Shown here one piece after another: positions 50,901 to 60,025 of a DNA stretch of 64,000 nt (position 1 is the stretch's first letter; each line of letters begins with the position of its first letter). The position numbers and the translations under genes are program-made. Source of the DNA: Amycolatopsis thermoflava N1165. Lineage in GTDB: Bacteria > Actinomycetota > Actinomycetes > Mycobacteriales > Pseudonocardiaceae. Where the stretch lies: contig NZ_KI421511.1 in assembly GCF_000473265.1 (NCBI RefSeq), positions 1,849,731 through 1,913,730 on the forward strand, written 5' to 3'. The notes below the pieces were generated by a model. It ran no database searches. It worked only from the letters and a program-made list of their open reading frames with translations, and had not been told where the DNA came from.

Positions 50901-52766
50901 TCAAGTGGCATCGAGGCTGATCTCCTCGCCCTCGACGGGCTGAGGACCGAGGTCGACGAACGCGGCAGCCTGGTCGTCGTCCTGGTCGACGAGTTCTGCC
51001 GGATCGCTGGTGATTAAGTAGTGCTCCGTCGGCGACGCCACGCTTTGGAAGGCCACGCGCTGGGTTCCGGTCGACAGCAGTCCCTGGCCGCGGTCGGCTG
51101 CGAGCAGGAACTGGCGTTCTCCGGCGGAGAGGGTGAAGGTCCGGGCGATCTCGTCGATGGCTTGCGGGGCTTGCCGAAGCAGGATCTGGGTCGCTGCGTT
51201 GGCCACGACGGCTTTGCCGAGATCGGTGCCCAAGACGTCGTCGACATCCTGGGTCGCCACCGTCAGACCGGCCCAATACTTGCGGAAGGCTTTGGCCGAA
51301 CGAAACAAGAACTCGGCACCAGCCTTGTCCTGCAGCAACAGCCATGCCTCGTCCACCGCCACCATCCGCGGCCGGCGGATCGCGGGGTTCGACACTCGCC
51401 GCCAGATGACGTCGAGCGTGAGCAGCGTGCCGATCGCTTTCAGCTCGTCGGGCAGATCCCGGAGGCTGAACACCACCAGGTGTCCCTCGGGTTGAACGGT
51501 GCTGGGCCCGTCGAAGAGCTGCTTGAACGCGCCCTCGACGAACGGGTGCAGCCGCGCGGCAAGCTCGCGGCCGGCGGTGTCCTCGGAGCTCGCGAGCTGA
51601 TCTCGCAGTGTGCGCAGCTCGGGTGAGGGGCGGGTCCAGGTGCGGGGATCGGCGGTGACGCCCACGCTCTGGTACGTCGCGGCGATCGCGCGGTCCAGCG
51701 CGGCCCGCTCCGCCGCCGACGGTTCACCGCCGAGGAGAACTTCGACCACGGTGTGCAGGAACAGGCTGCGCCGAACGAGCGCGTCCTTCGGTGCGGTGCG
51801 TCGTCCGTCCGGCCGCGTGTGGATAGGCAAATCGAACGGGTTGAGCCGAACTCCGGGCACGCCGAGGTGGACGGTGGTTCCCCCGACGGCGGCCGCGAGC
51901 CGGGCATACTCGTCCTCCGGATCGACAACAGCGACCTCGATCCCGCGGTACAACGAGCGCAGCAACTCGAGCTTGACCAGGTAGGACTTCCCTGCGCCGG
52001 AGCGGCCCAGGATCACGGCGTTGTGGTTGTGCATCCCGGCGCCGAACCGGTCCCAATGCACCAGCCCCTGGGAGCCGATGTTGTAGCCGTAGAGCACCCC
52101 AGCCGGTGCTGCGACCGACGTCGGATCGGGTGCGGGCAGGTCCGGGCTGGTGAACGGGAACCCGGCCGACAACGCCGCGGTGTCGAAGGTGCGGCGCATG
52201 CCGATCAGGTCCAAGCCCAGCGGCAGGGTCGACACCCACCCCTGGAGGCTGCGGTAGGTGGTGTGCTTGGCGTCCAGCAGCAGGCTGGCGCACAGCGACC
52301 GCAGTGCCGCGACTTCCTCGGCGAGCGCGCTCTGGGAGGTGGCGTGGATGGTCAGGTACAGCCCGACGCGGAACAGCTTGCCCTCACCGCGGGCGACCCG
52401 GGAGGACAGGTCGTAGGCGTCCTCGGTGGCGGCCTCGACGTGCGGGTCGAACAGCCGGCCGTGCTCGGCGGTGTGGCGTCGCCCGGCCTCCAGCTTGGCG
52501 AGCTGCTTCTTCAACCGGGCGGCGGCGGTGGCCGGGTCGATCGGCTCGACGTGCACGGAGACGTCCAAGCGACCGGGGTACGTCAGCAGCGGAGCCAGCC
52601 AGCCGGGGTGCACCTCGCGCGGGTAGCCGATGACCGCGAAGCTGGCGACCCATTCGCCGCCGACCTCCAGGTGCCGCGCCCCCACCGACAGGGCGTCCGG
52701 CGTGAATGCGGCTGCGGCCGGGGAAGCCGGTTGGCCAGGCCGACGGTGGTGGCTGCGATGGCGCAT
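50901..52766 (-). CDS. VirB4-like conjugation ATPase
   Basis: A 621-residue ATPase. Walker A is LGRSGAGKSY (253-262) after GHWDRFGAGMHNHNAVI-type sequence, and Walker B is RPRMVAVDEAWLLL around residue 460. N-terminal parts (ARHLEVGGEWVASFAVIGYPREVHPGWLAPLLTYPGRLDVSVHVEPIDPATAAARLKKQLAKLEAGRRH) match VirB4/TraC-type proteins. It powers assembly of the T4SS channel. ATG 52766 shares a base with the stop of the PrgI gene and has GAGGGGAG upstream, confirming the start. Confidence 0.92.
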   Translation of the reverse strand: MRHRSHHRRPGQPASPAAAAFTPDALSVGARHLEVGGEWVASFAVIGYPREVHPGWLAPLLTYPGRLDVSVHVEPIDPATAAARLKKQLAKLEAGRRHTAEHGRLFDPHVEAATEDAYDLSSRVARGEGKLFRVGLYLTIHATSQSALAEEVAALRSLCASLLLDAKHTTYRSLQGWVSTLPLGLDLIGMRRTFDTAALSAGFPFTSPDLPAPDPTSVAAPAGVLYGYNIGSQGLVHWDRFGAGMHNHNAVILGRSGAGKSYLVKLELLRSLYRGIEVAVVDPEDEYARLAAAVGGTTVHLGVPGVRLNPFDLPIHTRPDGRRTAPKDALVRRSLFLHTVVEVLLGGEPSAAERAALDRAIAATYQSVGVTADPRTWTRPSPELRTLRDQLASSEDTAGRELAARLHPFVEGAFKQLFDGPSTVQPEGHLVVFSLRDLPDELKAIGTLLTLDVIWRRVSNPAIRRPRMVAVDEAWLLLQDKAGAEFLFRSAKAFRKYWAGLTVATQDVDDVLGTDLGKAVVANAATQILLRQAPQAIDEIARTFTLSAGERQFLLAADRGQGLLSTGTQRVAFQSVASPTEHYLITSDPAELVDQDDDQAAAFVDLGPQPVEGEEISLDAT

Positions 52767-53929
52767 CAGAACTGCTCCCCTCGCTCGTCCTCGTAGTCCC
52801 AGTCGTCCTCGCCCCACGCGGGCTCGTCCTCTGCACGTGCATCCGCACGCCACCGGGCGGCGTCGTCATCCGCCGGGTCCGAAGCGGTAGTGATGACCTC
52901 ATCCGCGCCGGCGAGCCCGGCTGATGGGGGCAAGAGGCTGTCGGGGTTGCACGCCGAGGCCAGCACCGCGGTGGCCTGCCCCGCGTCGAGCGGGGTCACC
53001 GTGATCCCGGCCGGGGACAGCAGCTCCACGACTTCGGTGAGGCGGCGAACCAGGCGCGACTCGGCCGCTCGTCGTGCGGCAGCGTCGGCCTGGCCGGGCG
53101 TCCGGTTGCGGCGGCCCTGCAGAGCGGCCAGCGCCCCGGGGCCGCCGAGTCCGTCAGGAGGGTCGGCTGCGGCGAGCGGTTCCCGCAGCACGAGCAGCAC
53201 CTGCCGCCGCAGCAGATCGGACTCCTGCCCGAGCTGGACCAGGTAGTCGGCATGCTCAACCGCGGCCGCTTCCAACGCCGGGTGCGGCAGGCCACCCGCG
53301 CGCTCGCGCAGCTCGGCGATCTGAGCGGAGAGGTCGAGACGCTCGGTGCGCACCAGCACCTGGACCGGGGCGGTCAGTGAGTGCAGGTAGCGCCCGAACG
53401 AGGCGACCAGTGCCTCCTGCTCGGCCGGTGTCCGGAGCGCGAAGTTCACCGTGCTCCCGACGGCGACGACCGCCAACCCGTCCGGGCCCAGGTCCACCAC
53501 GCCGGTCTCCGTGACTGCCTCAGCCGGCAGGCGCAGCGCGGACGGCGAAACGGGTTCAGCCTCGGACGCTGGCCCGCGGCGGCCGGCTCCCTGGTCCGCG
53601 TTCGCGGTGAGCCACGCGGGCGCCGGACGCACGCCTTCCGGCGCGGCGACGCGGTATCGCGGGGAGAGTCGCTGGCGGATCGCAGCGACCAGGAGCTTGT
53701 CCAGCGGGACACCATCGCGCTTGCCCAGGGCGAGCATCACCGACGCCACACCGACCGGAACCGCGAAGGCGGCGAACAGCGGGATCGGCAAGAACGCGCG
53801 CGTGGCGAGCCACACCAGGTACAGCGCCGCTCCGGCCGCAGCGAGGATGCCCAGCTGGCGCGAGGTGAGCGGTCCGAGCACGCGGTCGTGCATGTCGACG
53901 TCGGCGGGAATGCGAACGGGTTCGGTCAT
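52766..53929 (-). CDS. PrgI/VirB3-like membrane protein
   Basis: A 387-residue protein. The N-terminal part, MTEPVRIPADVDMHDRVLGPLTSRQLGILAAAGAALYLVWLATRAFLPIPLFAAFAVPVGVASVMLALGKRDGVPLDKLL, is the PrgI family hallmark with two transmembrane helices. The C-terminal domain resembles the PrgI-associated region with EQEALVASFGRYLHSLTAPVQVLVRTERLDLSAQIAELRE. It anchors VirB4 at the membrane. Stop and VirB4 start overlap as TGATG. Confidence 0.9.
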   Translation of the reverse strand: MTEPVRIPADVDMHDRVLGPLTSRQLGILAAAGAALYLVWLATRAFLPIPLFAAFAVPVGVASVMLALGKRDGVPLDKLLVAAIRQRLSPRYRVAAPEGVRPAPAWLTANADQGAGRRGPASEAEPVSPSALRLPAEAVTETGVVDLGPDGLAVVAVGSTVNFALRTPAEQEALVASFGRYLHSLTAPVQVLVRTERLDLSAQIAELRERAGGLPHPALEAAAVEHADYLVQLGQESDLLRRQVLLVLREPLAAADPPDGLGGPGALAALQGRRNRTPGQADAAARRAAESRLVRRLTEVVELLSPAGITVTPLDAGQATAVLASACNPDSLLPPSAGLAGADEVITTASDPADDDAARWRADARAEDEPAWGEDDWDYEDERGEQF

Positions 53930-56067
53930 GACTTGCTACCTCCTGGCTTGCGCCGTCGCACGTTCGTCGGCGGTGGCGGGGTCACGCGCGGGGGCGGCGT
54001 CTTGGCGGGCTTGGGGAGGTCGAGCGGGAGTCGCAACTGCCGTCCGGCCTTCGGTGCACGTGGCTTGGGCGGTGGTGGCGGCGCGGGCTTGGGCGGCACG
54101 TGTTTCAGGCCGTCCACGGGCAGCGGGTACTGACCGGACCGAGTCGGTCGGTTGCCCTCGTAGGGGTCAAAGGGCAGCGGCGGCTGGACCACGCGCCGGC
54201 CGGTTCCGCGACGAGCAGGAGGCGGTGGCGGGCTCGGCCGGGCCACCTTGCGCAGGCCGTCCAGCGGCAGTGGGTATTGGCCGGACCGGAGCGGCCGATT
54301 GCCCTGGTAGGGGTCGAACGGCAGCTCGAGTTGTTTCCCGGTGCGCCCGCGAGGCGCCCGTCGACCGCTCGTTCCCGCAGCTCCCGTGGCCGCTGAAGGT
54401 GGCGCTGCGCGCGCAACGTCGAAGGGCAGGCGGTACTGCCCGTCGCGGCCGAGCACCGGCTTGTTCTCGGGCCAGTCATCACCCAGCGGCAGCGCCAGTT
54501 GACGACCGGGATTGCGCGGTGGTGGTTTCGGCTCCGGAGTGTTCTTCGGTTTGGGCTTGGGCCGGGTCCGGCGCAGGCCCGGCAGCGGCAACACGTACTG
54601 CCCGCCCGCGGTGGTCCTCGGCTCCGCTGAGCGCGTGGACGAGCTGCCAAGGCTGTTGCCACCGCCGGTAGCTCGGGGCCTCCGGGGCTTTCCACCGCCC
54701 CCGCCCAGAAGCCCGAACGTCTTGTAGGCGAGGAAGCCCCGGACAAGGGATCCGATCAGGCTGCGACCGCCTCCGCCGCGGATCGAGCCCAGGATCCAGA
54801 ACGGGATTTTGAGCAGGATGTACATCAGCGCGAGAGCGACGAGCAGGTTGATCAGCCCGGAGGCGGTCGGCCCGAACACGGTGAATCCGCCGGGGGTGAA
54901 GAACACCTTCAACGCGGTGATCAGGGTCAGGCTTTGGCCGAGCTGGATCGCGAGGCAGCCGCCGTAGGCTTTCCACCACCAGTAGGCGATGCCCTCGGTC
55001 TGCGGCAGGGCGTGGAACATCAGCGCCAGCGGCGCGGCGACGATGAGGATGATCGTCAACGCGACTCGCACGACGTAGGTCACCAGCAGCGCGACGAGCA
55101 AACCGGCCAGGACGAGTCCGATGAAGACGATCCACATGCCGCCTTTGAGTGAGCCTATGACGAGGTTGCGCAGAGCCGCACCGGCGGCACTCGCGTCGAG
55201 CCCGCCGCCCATGATGGCGGCGACGAGGGCGTTGGCGATCTGGATGCCCTTGGTGGCCACCCACAGGCTCAACGCACCGGCCAGGAACCCCACCACGAGG
55301 CGCGGCGCGATCTCCTTGGCCGAGTGCCGGGTCTGGACCGTCTGATAGCCCATCACGACGACACCCGCGATGAGAATCAGCAGGGCGTAGGAGACGAGCA
55401 GGATCTGCCAGGAGTTGTCCCACAGCTCACCCACCCGCGGCAGCGAGTCCGGCGTCGGGGTGGTCAGCAGCGTCTTGGACAGCAGTTCGAGCAGCGGGTT
55501 GAGCGCGCTCTCGACGATGCCGCGGAAGAACCCGTCGATCACGTCGGTGATGCAGGCGCCAATGTTCGTGAGGCCGCAGTCGTCGCCCGTCTCCTCGCCC
55601 GGAACGGGCTGTTCTGCACCGGGCGCCGTGGGCGGCGTGCTAGTGCCGGGATGCGGGATGCAGCCCTCACCGGTGCACGGCGGAGCGGACGAGGTCGGCG
55701 ACGACGGAAGGCACCCGTCCTGCAGCGAACCGGGGAAGCAGGTGACCGAGGTCGCCGCTCCGGTGGGAAGGGGCAGGGGCACCTCGGGCAGCGACGGTGC
55801 TGTCGCCGGCGCGGGCATGGAGCACAGCGGCAATCCGGGTTCGCATGGCTCGACAGTCGGAAGCGGCAGTGGTTGCGCGGCAGCCGACGGCGCCATCGAC
55901 GAGCCGGGGTTGAGCGCAGCGACGGCAAGCGTGCCACCGAACAGAACGACGAGGCTCACCGCCAGCCCCACCAACGCCCGGCCACGAGTCAGCTTGGGTA
56001 ACCGCACCTTCCGGCGTGATGGCGGAGCGGCGAGTTCCCGACCGTCCGGCGTGTTCGAGGGGCGCAT
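53926..56067 (-). CDS. VirB6/TrbL-like channel protein with repetitive C-terminal tail
   Basis: A 713-residue protein from ATG 56067 (GGGGGCGTGAG upstream). After one anchor helix and a Pro/Cys-rich outer region comes a membrane core with at least six helices (ILLVSYALLILIAGVVVMGY, IVFIGLVLAGLLVALLVTYVV, IILIVAAPLALMF, SGLINLLVALALMYILLKIPFWILGSI), the TrbL/VirB6 type. The last ~220 residues are a cytoplasmic tail with repeated QLxLPFDPYxGNRP and SGQYPLPxDGL units, at about five places. The membrane part forms the T4SS pore; the tail's role is unknown. It overlaps the PrgI start by four bases. Confidence 0.88.
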   Translation of the reverse strand: MRPSNTPDGRELAAPPSRRKVRLPKLTRGRALVGLAVSLVVLFGGTLAVAALNPGSSMAPSAAAQPLPLPTVEPCEPGLPLCSMPAPATAPSLPEVPLPLPTGAATSVTCFPGSLQDGCLPSSPTSSAPPCTGEGCIPHPGTSTPPTAPGAEQPVPGEETGDDCGLTNIGACITDVIDGFFRGIVESALNPLLELLSKTLLTTPTPDSLPRVGELWDNSWQILLVSYALLILIAGVVVMGYQTVQTRHSAKEIAPRLVVGFLAGALSLWVATKGIQIANALVAAIMGGGLDASAAGAALRNLVIGSLKGGMWIVFIGLVLAGLLVALLVTYVVRVALTIILIVAAPLALMFHALPQTEGIAYWWWKAYGGCLAIQLGQSLTLITALKVFFTPGGFTVFGPTASGLINLLVALALMYILLKIPFWILGSIRGGGGRSLIGSLVRGFLAYKTFGLLGGGGGKPRRPRATGGGNSLGSSSTRSAEPRTTAGGQYVLPLPGLRRTRPKPKPKNTPEPKPPPRNPGRQLALPLGDDWPENKPVLGRDGQYRLPFDVARAAPPSAATGAAGTSGRRAPRGRTGKQLELPFDPYQGNRPLRSGQYPLPLDGLRKVARPSPPPPPARRGTGRRVVQPPLPFDPYEGNRPTRSGQYPLPVDGLKHVPPKPAPPPPPKPRAPKAGRQLRLPLDLPKPAKTPPPRVTPPPPTNVRRRKPGGSKS

Positions 56068-56071
56068 CGGC

Positions 56072-56443
56072 TCACGCCCCCACGATGCCTTTGAGCACCT
56101 CGACGACCAGCGGGGCGAGCGCGGCCAGAACGTAGCCGATGCCGGCGGCCTTGAACGCCTCCTTCGCCTTCTCCTGCTCCCCCGGGTCGCCGCCACCGAA
56201 CACGCGCCGGACACCGCCGATGGTGAGGAACACCGTCGCCAGCCCGGCGAGGATGCCCATCAGCCAGTTGCGGATATTGTTGAGAACTTCCTCCACGCTG
56301 CCCGCGAGCGCGAGCACCACGGTCTCCCCGTGAGAGATCGCACCAGAGGTCAGCAGAGCGAGCACGACGAGTTCGGCCAGCAGCAGCGCCCGGCGGCGCC
56401 AGCGGCGCCTGCGCGGCAGGCGAGGGTTTCGGGTCAGGCGCAT
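56072..56443 (-). CDS. VirB2/TrbC-like conjugation pilin
   Basis: A 123-residue protein from ATG 56443 with GGGAGAG eight bases upstream. A basic leader (RLTRNPRLPRRRRWRRR) precedes a signal-like helix (ALLLAELVVLALLTSGAIS), then two hydrophobic helices (NWLMGILAGLATVFLTIGGVRRVFGGGDPGEQEKAKEAFKAAGIGYVLAALAPLVVEVLKGIV). The layout is that of TrbC/VirB2 pilins in actinobacterial T4SS. Its end is four bases before the VirB6-like start. Confidence 0.85.
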   Translation of the reverse strand: MRLTRNPRLPRRRRWRRRALLLAELVVLALLTSGAISHGETVVLALAGSVEEVLNNIRNWLMGILAGLATVFLTIGGVRRVFGGGDPGEQEKAKEAFKAAGIGYVLAALAPLVVEVLKGIVGA

Positions 56444-57444
56444 CGCGGCTCTCCCGGAGTCGAGCCCGGCCGCCGCTGCGGCTGCTCGGGCGAAGGGGTG
56501 GTGTTCACACGGGAGGCTGGTCCCGTCCCGCACCCCTGAACTCCGGAAGACGCACCCTGGGGGGACACATGAGCGCTCGTTTTCTTGCCCGCCCGCGCGC
56601 GCAGAGCGGTTACGCCGGGTGATGGTTGGGCGTGGGTGATGGCCACCGTGTCGGCCACCCGAGTCGTGAGATCGCCGTCGCGATGGGCGGTGCCCGCGTC
56701 ACGGCGAAGGTCCTCGCGGAGGTACGCGACGAGACGCCGCTCGGCCCGTTGCCGAGCCTTCTTCGCGGCTTGATACGACACGTCGCGCTCAGCCGCGGCA
56801 TCGGCCAGCGGCACTCCTTCCAACCGGGTGGCGCCGATCAGCTCGGCCTCCGCTGCGGTAATCGCGCCCTCGGCCACCGCGCGGGCAAGAACGAAATCGG
56901 GGTGCCCCCACGGCGGCGGCAGCAGCGTCGAACGGAAGCCGTGACCGGATGGCACGGGGGCATCCAGCGCCTCGCGGACGCACGCGTGCCCGGCGCGGTA
57001 GGCAGCCCACCGAAGCCGGAGCATGATGCGCGGCCTGCGCAGGTCGATCGTCTCGAGCTCGGCGACGAATCCGGCGAGCACCGCCGCATGGATGTCACTG
57101 GGATCGCCGGCGAACCTCGCCGACAGGGTGGCGGCGATCGAGGTCAGCGCGGGCAGCGCGACGCCCACCGCGCCGACCGTCCAAGTGCCACCTTCGGTGC
57201 GCGCCAGCAACACCAGGTGCGCCCACACCGCGTCCCGCAACGTCTGCGGACAACGACGCCGGAGCAGCCGGTCACGCAGCTCGTTGAGCGGCACACGCCG
57301 CCGCGGCAACCCGGCGAACAACCGGCCATCGACCGCCACCGGATGGTCCCCGGTGACCAGCCACTCGAACGCCGCGCGGGCGGCGTCCAACGGCATCGCA
57401 GAACGCTCGAAACCCGAGCGCGGAACGGCATCACGTGAATTCAT
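56434..57444 (-). CDS. Sigma-factor-like protein at the head of the T4SS operon
   Basis: A 336-residue protein from ATG 57444 with GGGAG eight bases upstream. The fold resembles sigma-70 regions: a helical region with LRRRCPQTLRDAVWAHLVLLARTEGG and later AVAEGAITAAEAELIGATRLEGVPLADAAAERDVSYQAAKKARQRAERRLVAYL, a region-4-like helix-turn-helix. The C-terminus is disordered and Pro/Ser-rich. It heads the T4SS operon and overlaps the pilin start by ten bases, so it may control transfer genes. Assignment as a true sigma factor is not certain. Confidence 0.7.
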   Translation of the reverse strand: MNSRDAVPRSGFERSAMPLDAARAAFEWLVTGDHPVAVDGRLFAGLPRRRVPLNELRDRLLRRRCPQTLRDAVWAHLVLLARTEGGTWTVGAVGVALPALTSIAATLSARFAGDPSDIHAAVLAGFVAELETIDLRRPRIMLRLRWAAYRAGHACVREALDAPVPSGHGFRSTLLPPPWGHPDFVLARAVAEGAITAAEAELIGATRLEGVPLADAAAERDVSYQAAKKARQRAERRLVAYLREDLRRDAGTAHRDGDLTTRVADTVAITHAQPSPGVTALRARAGKKTSAHVSPQGASSGVQGCGTGPASRVNTTPSPEQPQRRPGSTPGEPRCA

Positions 57445-57549
57445 CAAGTGACTCCCAAACGGGCCGGAACAACGACCCGCCCAGGAGGCCACAAGAGGTG
57501 TTACCAACCGCTGACCGAAGTGGCACCGGACAAGTACTGACGACAAACG

Positions 57550-57587
57550 GACGATCTTCAACCCGTCACATCGAAGATCGTCTTCGA
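57550..57587. promoter_or_regulatory. Overlapping operator-like inverted repeats
   Basis: GACGATCTTC (57550-57559) and GAAGATCGTC (57573-57582) form a 10-base perfect inverted repeat with a 13-base spacer. The second arm also forms TCGAAGA-TCG-TCTTCGA (57571-57587). The two symmetric sites share bases, so binding to one would exclude the other. Good candidate for element-wide control of transfer. Confidence 0.55.
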
Positions 57588-57659
57588 CCGACCCCTGTAC
57601 TCCCTCAAGATCAGATGCGCCGCCCTGTAATTGCCTTCTACCTGCACCTTTTCCACACC

Positions 57660-57678
57660 GGTACTAGATCGGTACCAG
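57660..57678. promoter_or_regulatory. Direct repeat, one helical turn apart
   Basis: GGTACTAG at 57660-57667 and GGTACCAG at 57671-57678, period 11 bases. They lie on the same face of the helix, midway between the two divergent operons. Candidate binding site for an activator or repressor. Confidence 0.4.
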
Positions 57679-57892
57679 TTTGGTCAGCGCTCGAATCCGC
57701 CACGGCCACGGTGCCGCCGCATCTCGATGCCCCGGGATAAATCCACCTGATTACGCACCGAGCTCACTATTTGCCGGCCCGCGGATAAAGGTTCCCCAAG
57801 ACGTGTCCCCGCCAAGCGGTTCTTTCGGAGTTCAGGGGTGTCATCAGCGCCACGCACAAACGGACGCGCTCGCCTTCTCCGAGGGGATACCC

Positions 57893-58930
57893 GTGACCAC
57901 GCCCGACCGTCCCGGCCGCCGCACACCCCGCAAGCGATCCGACTCGACGCACCCGTCCTCGACCCGCGCCGGTCGACGCCGCATCAGCGACCGCAGGCCC
58001 TGGCCAACCGCCCCGACCACCACTCGGCCCAGCCCCGGCAAGCCCGCGAACACCACTCGCCGCTCGCGTTCACACGGCGTCGCTCCGATCCCAACTCCCG
58101 CGACCGTGTGGCCTGCCGGTTCGTCCGCCATCGACCTCAATGCGACATGGCCCGCGGCCCTCATCAATCGGGTCGTCACCGCGTTCAGCACGCCCGGCGC
58201 GCGGGTCGTCCTACTCCCCTGGCCGTCGCCACCGGGGCCGCGTCCGAAGCTCACACCCGTGGGTCCTGGCGGCGTCATCGACCGCGCTCCCGACGCCGAT
58301 CCGGATGCCGAACTCACCGATGCGCTGCACGCCGTCGAACGCCTCGGCCGAACCGCTCACATCGAACGCGTGTCACACCCGGCGACGACCGGCACGTCGA
58401 ATTCAGCACCCTCTTGGGCGGACCTGATCGGAGGCACCGATCCGACTCCGGAGCTGGTCCCTACCACCTCGGCAGTCACCGCAGACGACGACGTGACGGG
58501 GGACGAGACGAAGCACAGCAGTGGTGATGATCTGATCATTTCGAGCTTGCGGCCCGGGCTCTCCGGCGACCACTCCGCCGATCTCATCGCACTGTTCGCA
58601 GCCCGTCGGCTCCGGCTCGGCGGCATCTTCGTGGTGCTCACGCACTGTGACTGGACAACCGGCCAGCTCACCGACCCGACCGGAGCCGTTGTCGCGGCCG
58701 GACAGAACGCCGACTTGCTCTACCTCCAACACATCGTCGCCGTCCACACGCCCGTCCGGGACGGCCGATTCCGCCTCCCCGACGAGCACCCGGACCGCGT
58801 CGGCGATAGCACCCGCGCGCGGCACCGGGCGCGAGTGCGCGGGCTGCCGCTCCCGCATCACCGCATCCACTCCGACGTCCTCGTCTTCACCCAGGCCCAC
58901 GACCACCGGTCACAGGTCGACGACACCTGA
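57893..58930 (+). CDS. Methyltransferase-like companion protein
   Basis: A 345-residue protein from GTG 57893 with GAGGGGA upstream. The first ~80 residues are Arg/Pro/Thr-rich. The ordered part has AIDLNATWPAALINRVVTAFSTPGARVVLLPWP, DDLIISSLRPG and LFAARRLRLGGIFVVLTHCDWTTGQLTDPTGAVVAAGQNADLLYLQHIVAVHTP, which looks like a degenerate Rossmann methylase lacking a clear SAM motif. It sits directly before the DNA methyltransferase gene, perhaps as its partner. Function unknown. Confidence 0.65.
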   Translation: MTTPDRPGRRTPRKRSDSTHPSSTRAGRRRISDRRPWPTAPTTTRPSPGKPANTTRRSRSHGVAPIPTPATVWPAGSSAIDLNATWPAALINRVVTAFSTPGARVVLLPWPSPPGPRPKLTPVGPGGVIDRAPDADPDAELTDALHAVERLGRTAHIERVSHPATTGTSNSAPSWADLIGGTDPTPELVPTTSAVTADDDVTGDETKHSSGDDLIISSLRPGLSGDHSADLIALFAARRLRLGGIFVVLTHCDWTTGQLTDPTGAVVAAGQNADLLYLQHIVAVHTPVRDGRFRLPDEHPDRVGDSTRARHRARVRGLPLPHHRIHSDVLVFTQAHDHRSQVDDT

Positions 58931-58981
58931 CGCACACGCGCTGGACCCGACCTCACCCGTCATCGCCAGGAAGGCGCACCC

Positions 58982-60025
58982 ATGACAAACGAAAGCCGTA
59001 GCCCGGCCACGTACGGCCCTGCCGACGAGCCGACGCAACCCATCCCCCGCACGCTCATCGACGCGCTCGACCACCCCGACGACGAGGCGGGTGCCCAACC
59101 GGATTCACGCGACCTCTCGGTGTGGACCACCGCGCAGGTGTCGCCCGCAACCCAACGCAAGGGCAAGTACACGCCCGAGTCGACTGCACATCCGGCCAAG
59201 ATGCTGCCCGACGTCGCCCGCCACGCCATCGAGCACTACACCCGTCCGGGCGAGCTGGTGCTCGACCCGATGTGCGGCATCGGCACGACGCTCGTCGAAG
59301 CCGTGCACCTCGGCCGCCGCGCGGTCGGGGTGGAGTACGAACCCCACTGGGTCGCGGTCAGCCGATCGAATCTCGAGCTGGCACGCGAAGAGGGCATCGA
59401 CCACGACGCGCGCGTCATCCAGGGCGACGCTCGCCAGCTGCTGACGCTGCTGCCGCAGGAGTACGTCGGCCAGGCCGCGCTCGTAGTGACCTCCCCGCCC
59501 TACGGGCCGTCGACCCACGGGCGCGTGGCCGTCGCACCCAGCGAAGGCATCCAGAAGTACTGGCACCGCTACGGCAGCGCCCTCGACCGTGGCAACCTCG
59601 CCAACATCGGTCACCACCGGCTGCTCGCCGGGTTCACCCGAATCCTCGCCGGCCTGCGCACCTTCCTCCGGCCCGGCGGCCACGTCGTCATCACCATCCG
59701 CCCCTGGCGCGAGCACTCCGAACTCATCGACCTGCCCGCCCAGATCCTCGCCTGCGGCCAAGCAGCCGGACTCATCCCGACCGAGCGCAACGTTGCGCTA
59801 CTCGCGCGCGCCGCAGAGACCGACCTGATCGCCCGCGGCAGCTTCTTCCAACGCGACTTCATCCGAAAACAACGCGAAGCCGGACTCCCCCTGCACCTCA
59901 TCGCCCACGAAGACGTCGTCGTCTTTCGCACCGCGCTCCACCACAGGGCCGCACCATTCTCCGCAACCGTGACCAAGCTGCGTTCGCGCCGGAGTCGGTC
60001 CCGCAACACCGGGCGGGCGGCATGA
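58982..60025 (+). CDS. DNA methyltransferase (SPPY motif)
   Basis: A 347-residue SAM-dependent methylase. Motif I is LVLDPMCGIGTTLVEAV (DPMCGIGTT at 95-103), the next strand GVEYEPHWVAVSR, and the catalytic motif IV TSPPYGP at 170-176. This order (I before IV) is that of gamma-type or TRM11-like N-methylases. It probably modifies N4-C or N6-A in DNA, protecting element or host from a nuclease. Its stop overlaps an ATG for the next small frame (ATGA). Confidence 0.88.
   Translation: MTNESRSPATYGPADEPTQPIPRTLIDALDHPDDEAGAQPDSRDLSVWTTAQVSPATQRKGKYTPESTAHPAKMLPDVARHAIEHYTRPGELVLDPMCGIGTTLVEAVHLGRRAVGVEYEPHWVAVSRSNLELAREEGIDHDARVIQGDARQLLTLLPQEYVGQAALVVTSPPYGPSTHGRVAVAPSEGIQKYWHRYGSALDRGNLANIGHHRLLAGFTRILAGLRTFLRPGGHVVITIRPWREHSELIDLPAQILACGQAAGLIPTERNVALLARAAETDLIARGSFFQRDFIRKQREAGLPLHLIAHEDVVVFRTALHHRAAPFSATVTKLRSRRSRSRNTGRAA

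Larger units (their letters stand above)
57445..57892. promoter_or_regulatory. Divergent promoter region of transfer and methyltransferase operons
   Basis: A 448-base gap between the divergent sigma-like and methyltransferase-associated genes. It holds a symmetric block at 57550-57587 and a pair of direct repeats at 57660-57678, both listed separately. No gene is convincing here; long frames are only extensions of the gene that begins at 57893. Confidence 0.5.

Noticed and set aside
57680-57892. N-terminal extension of the 57893 gene
   Set aside because: The extension runs through operator-like repeats and lacks a ribosome site; GTG 57893 has one.
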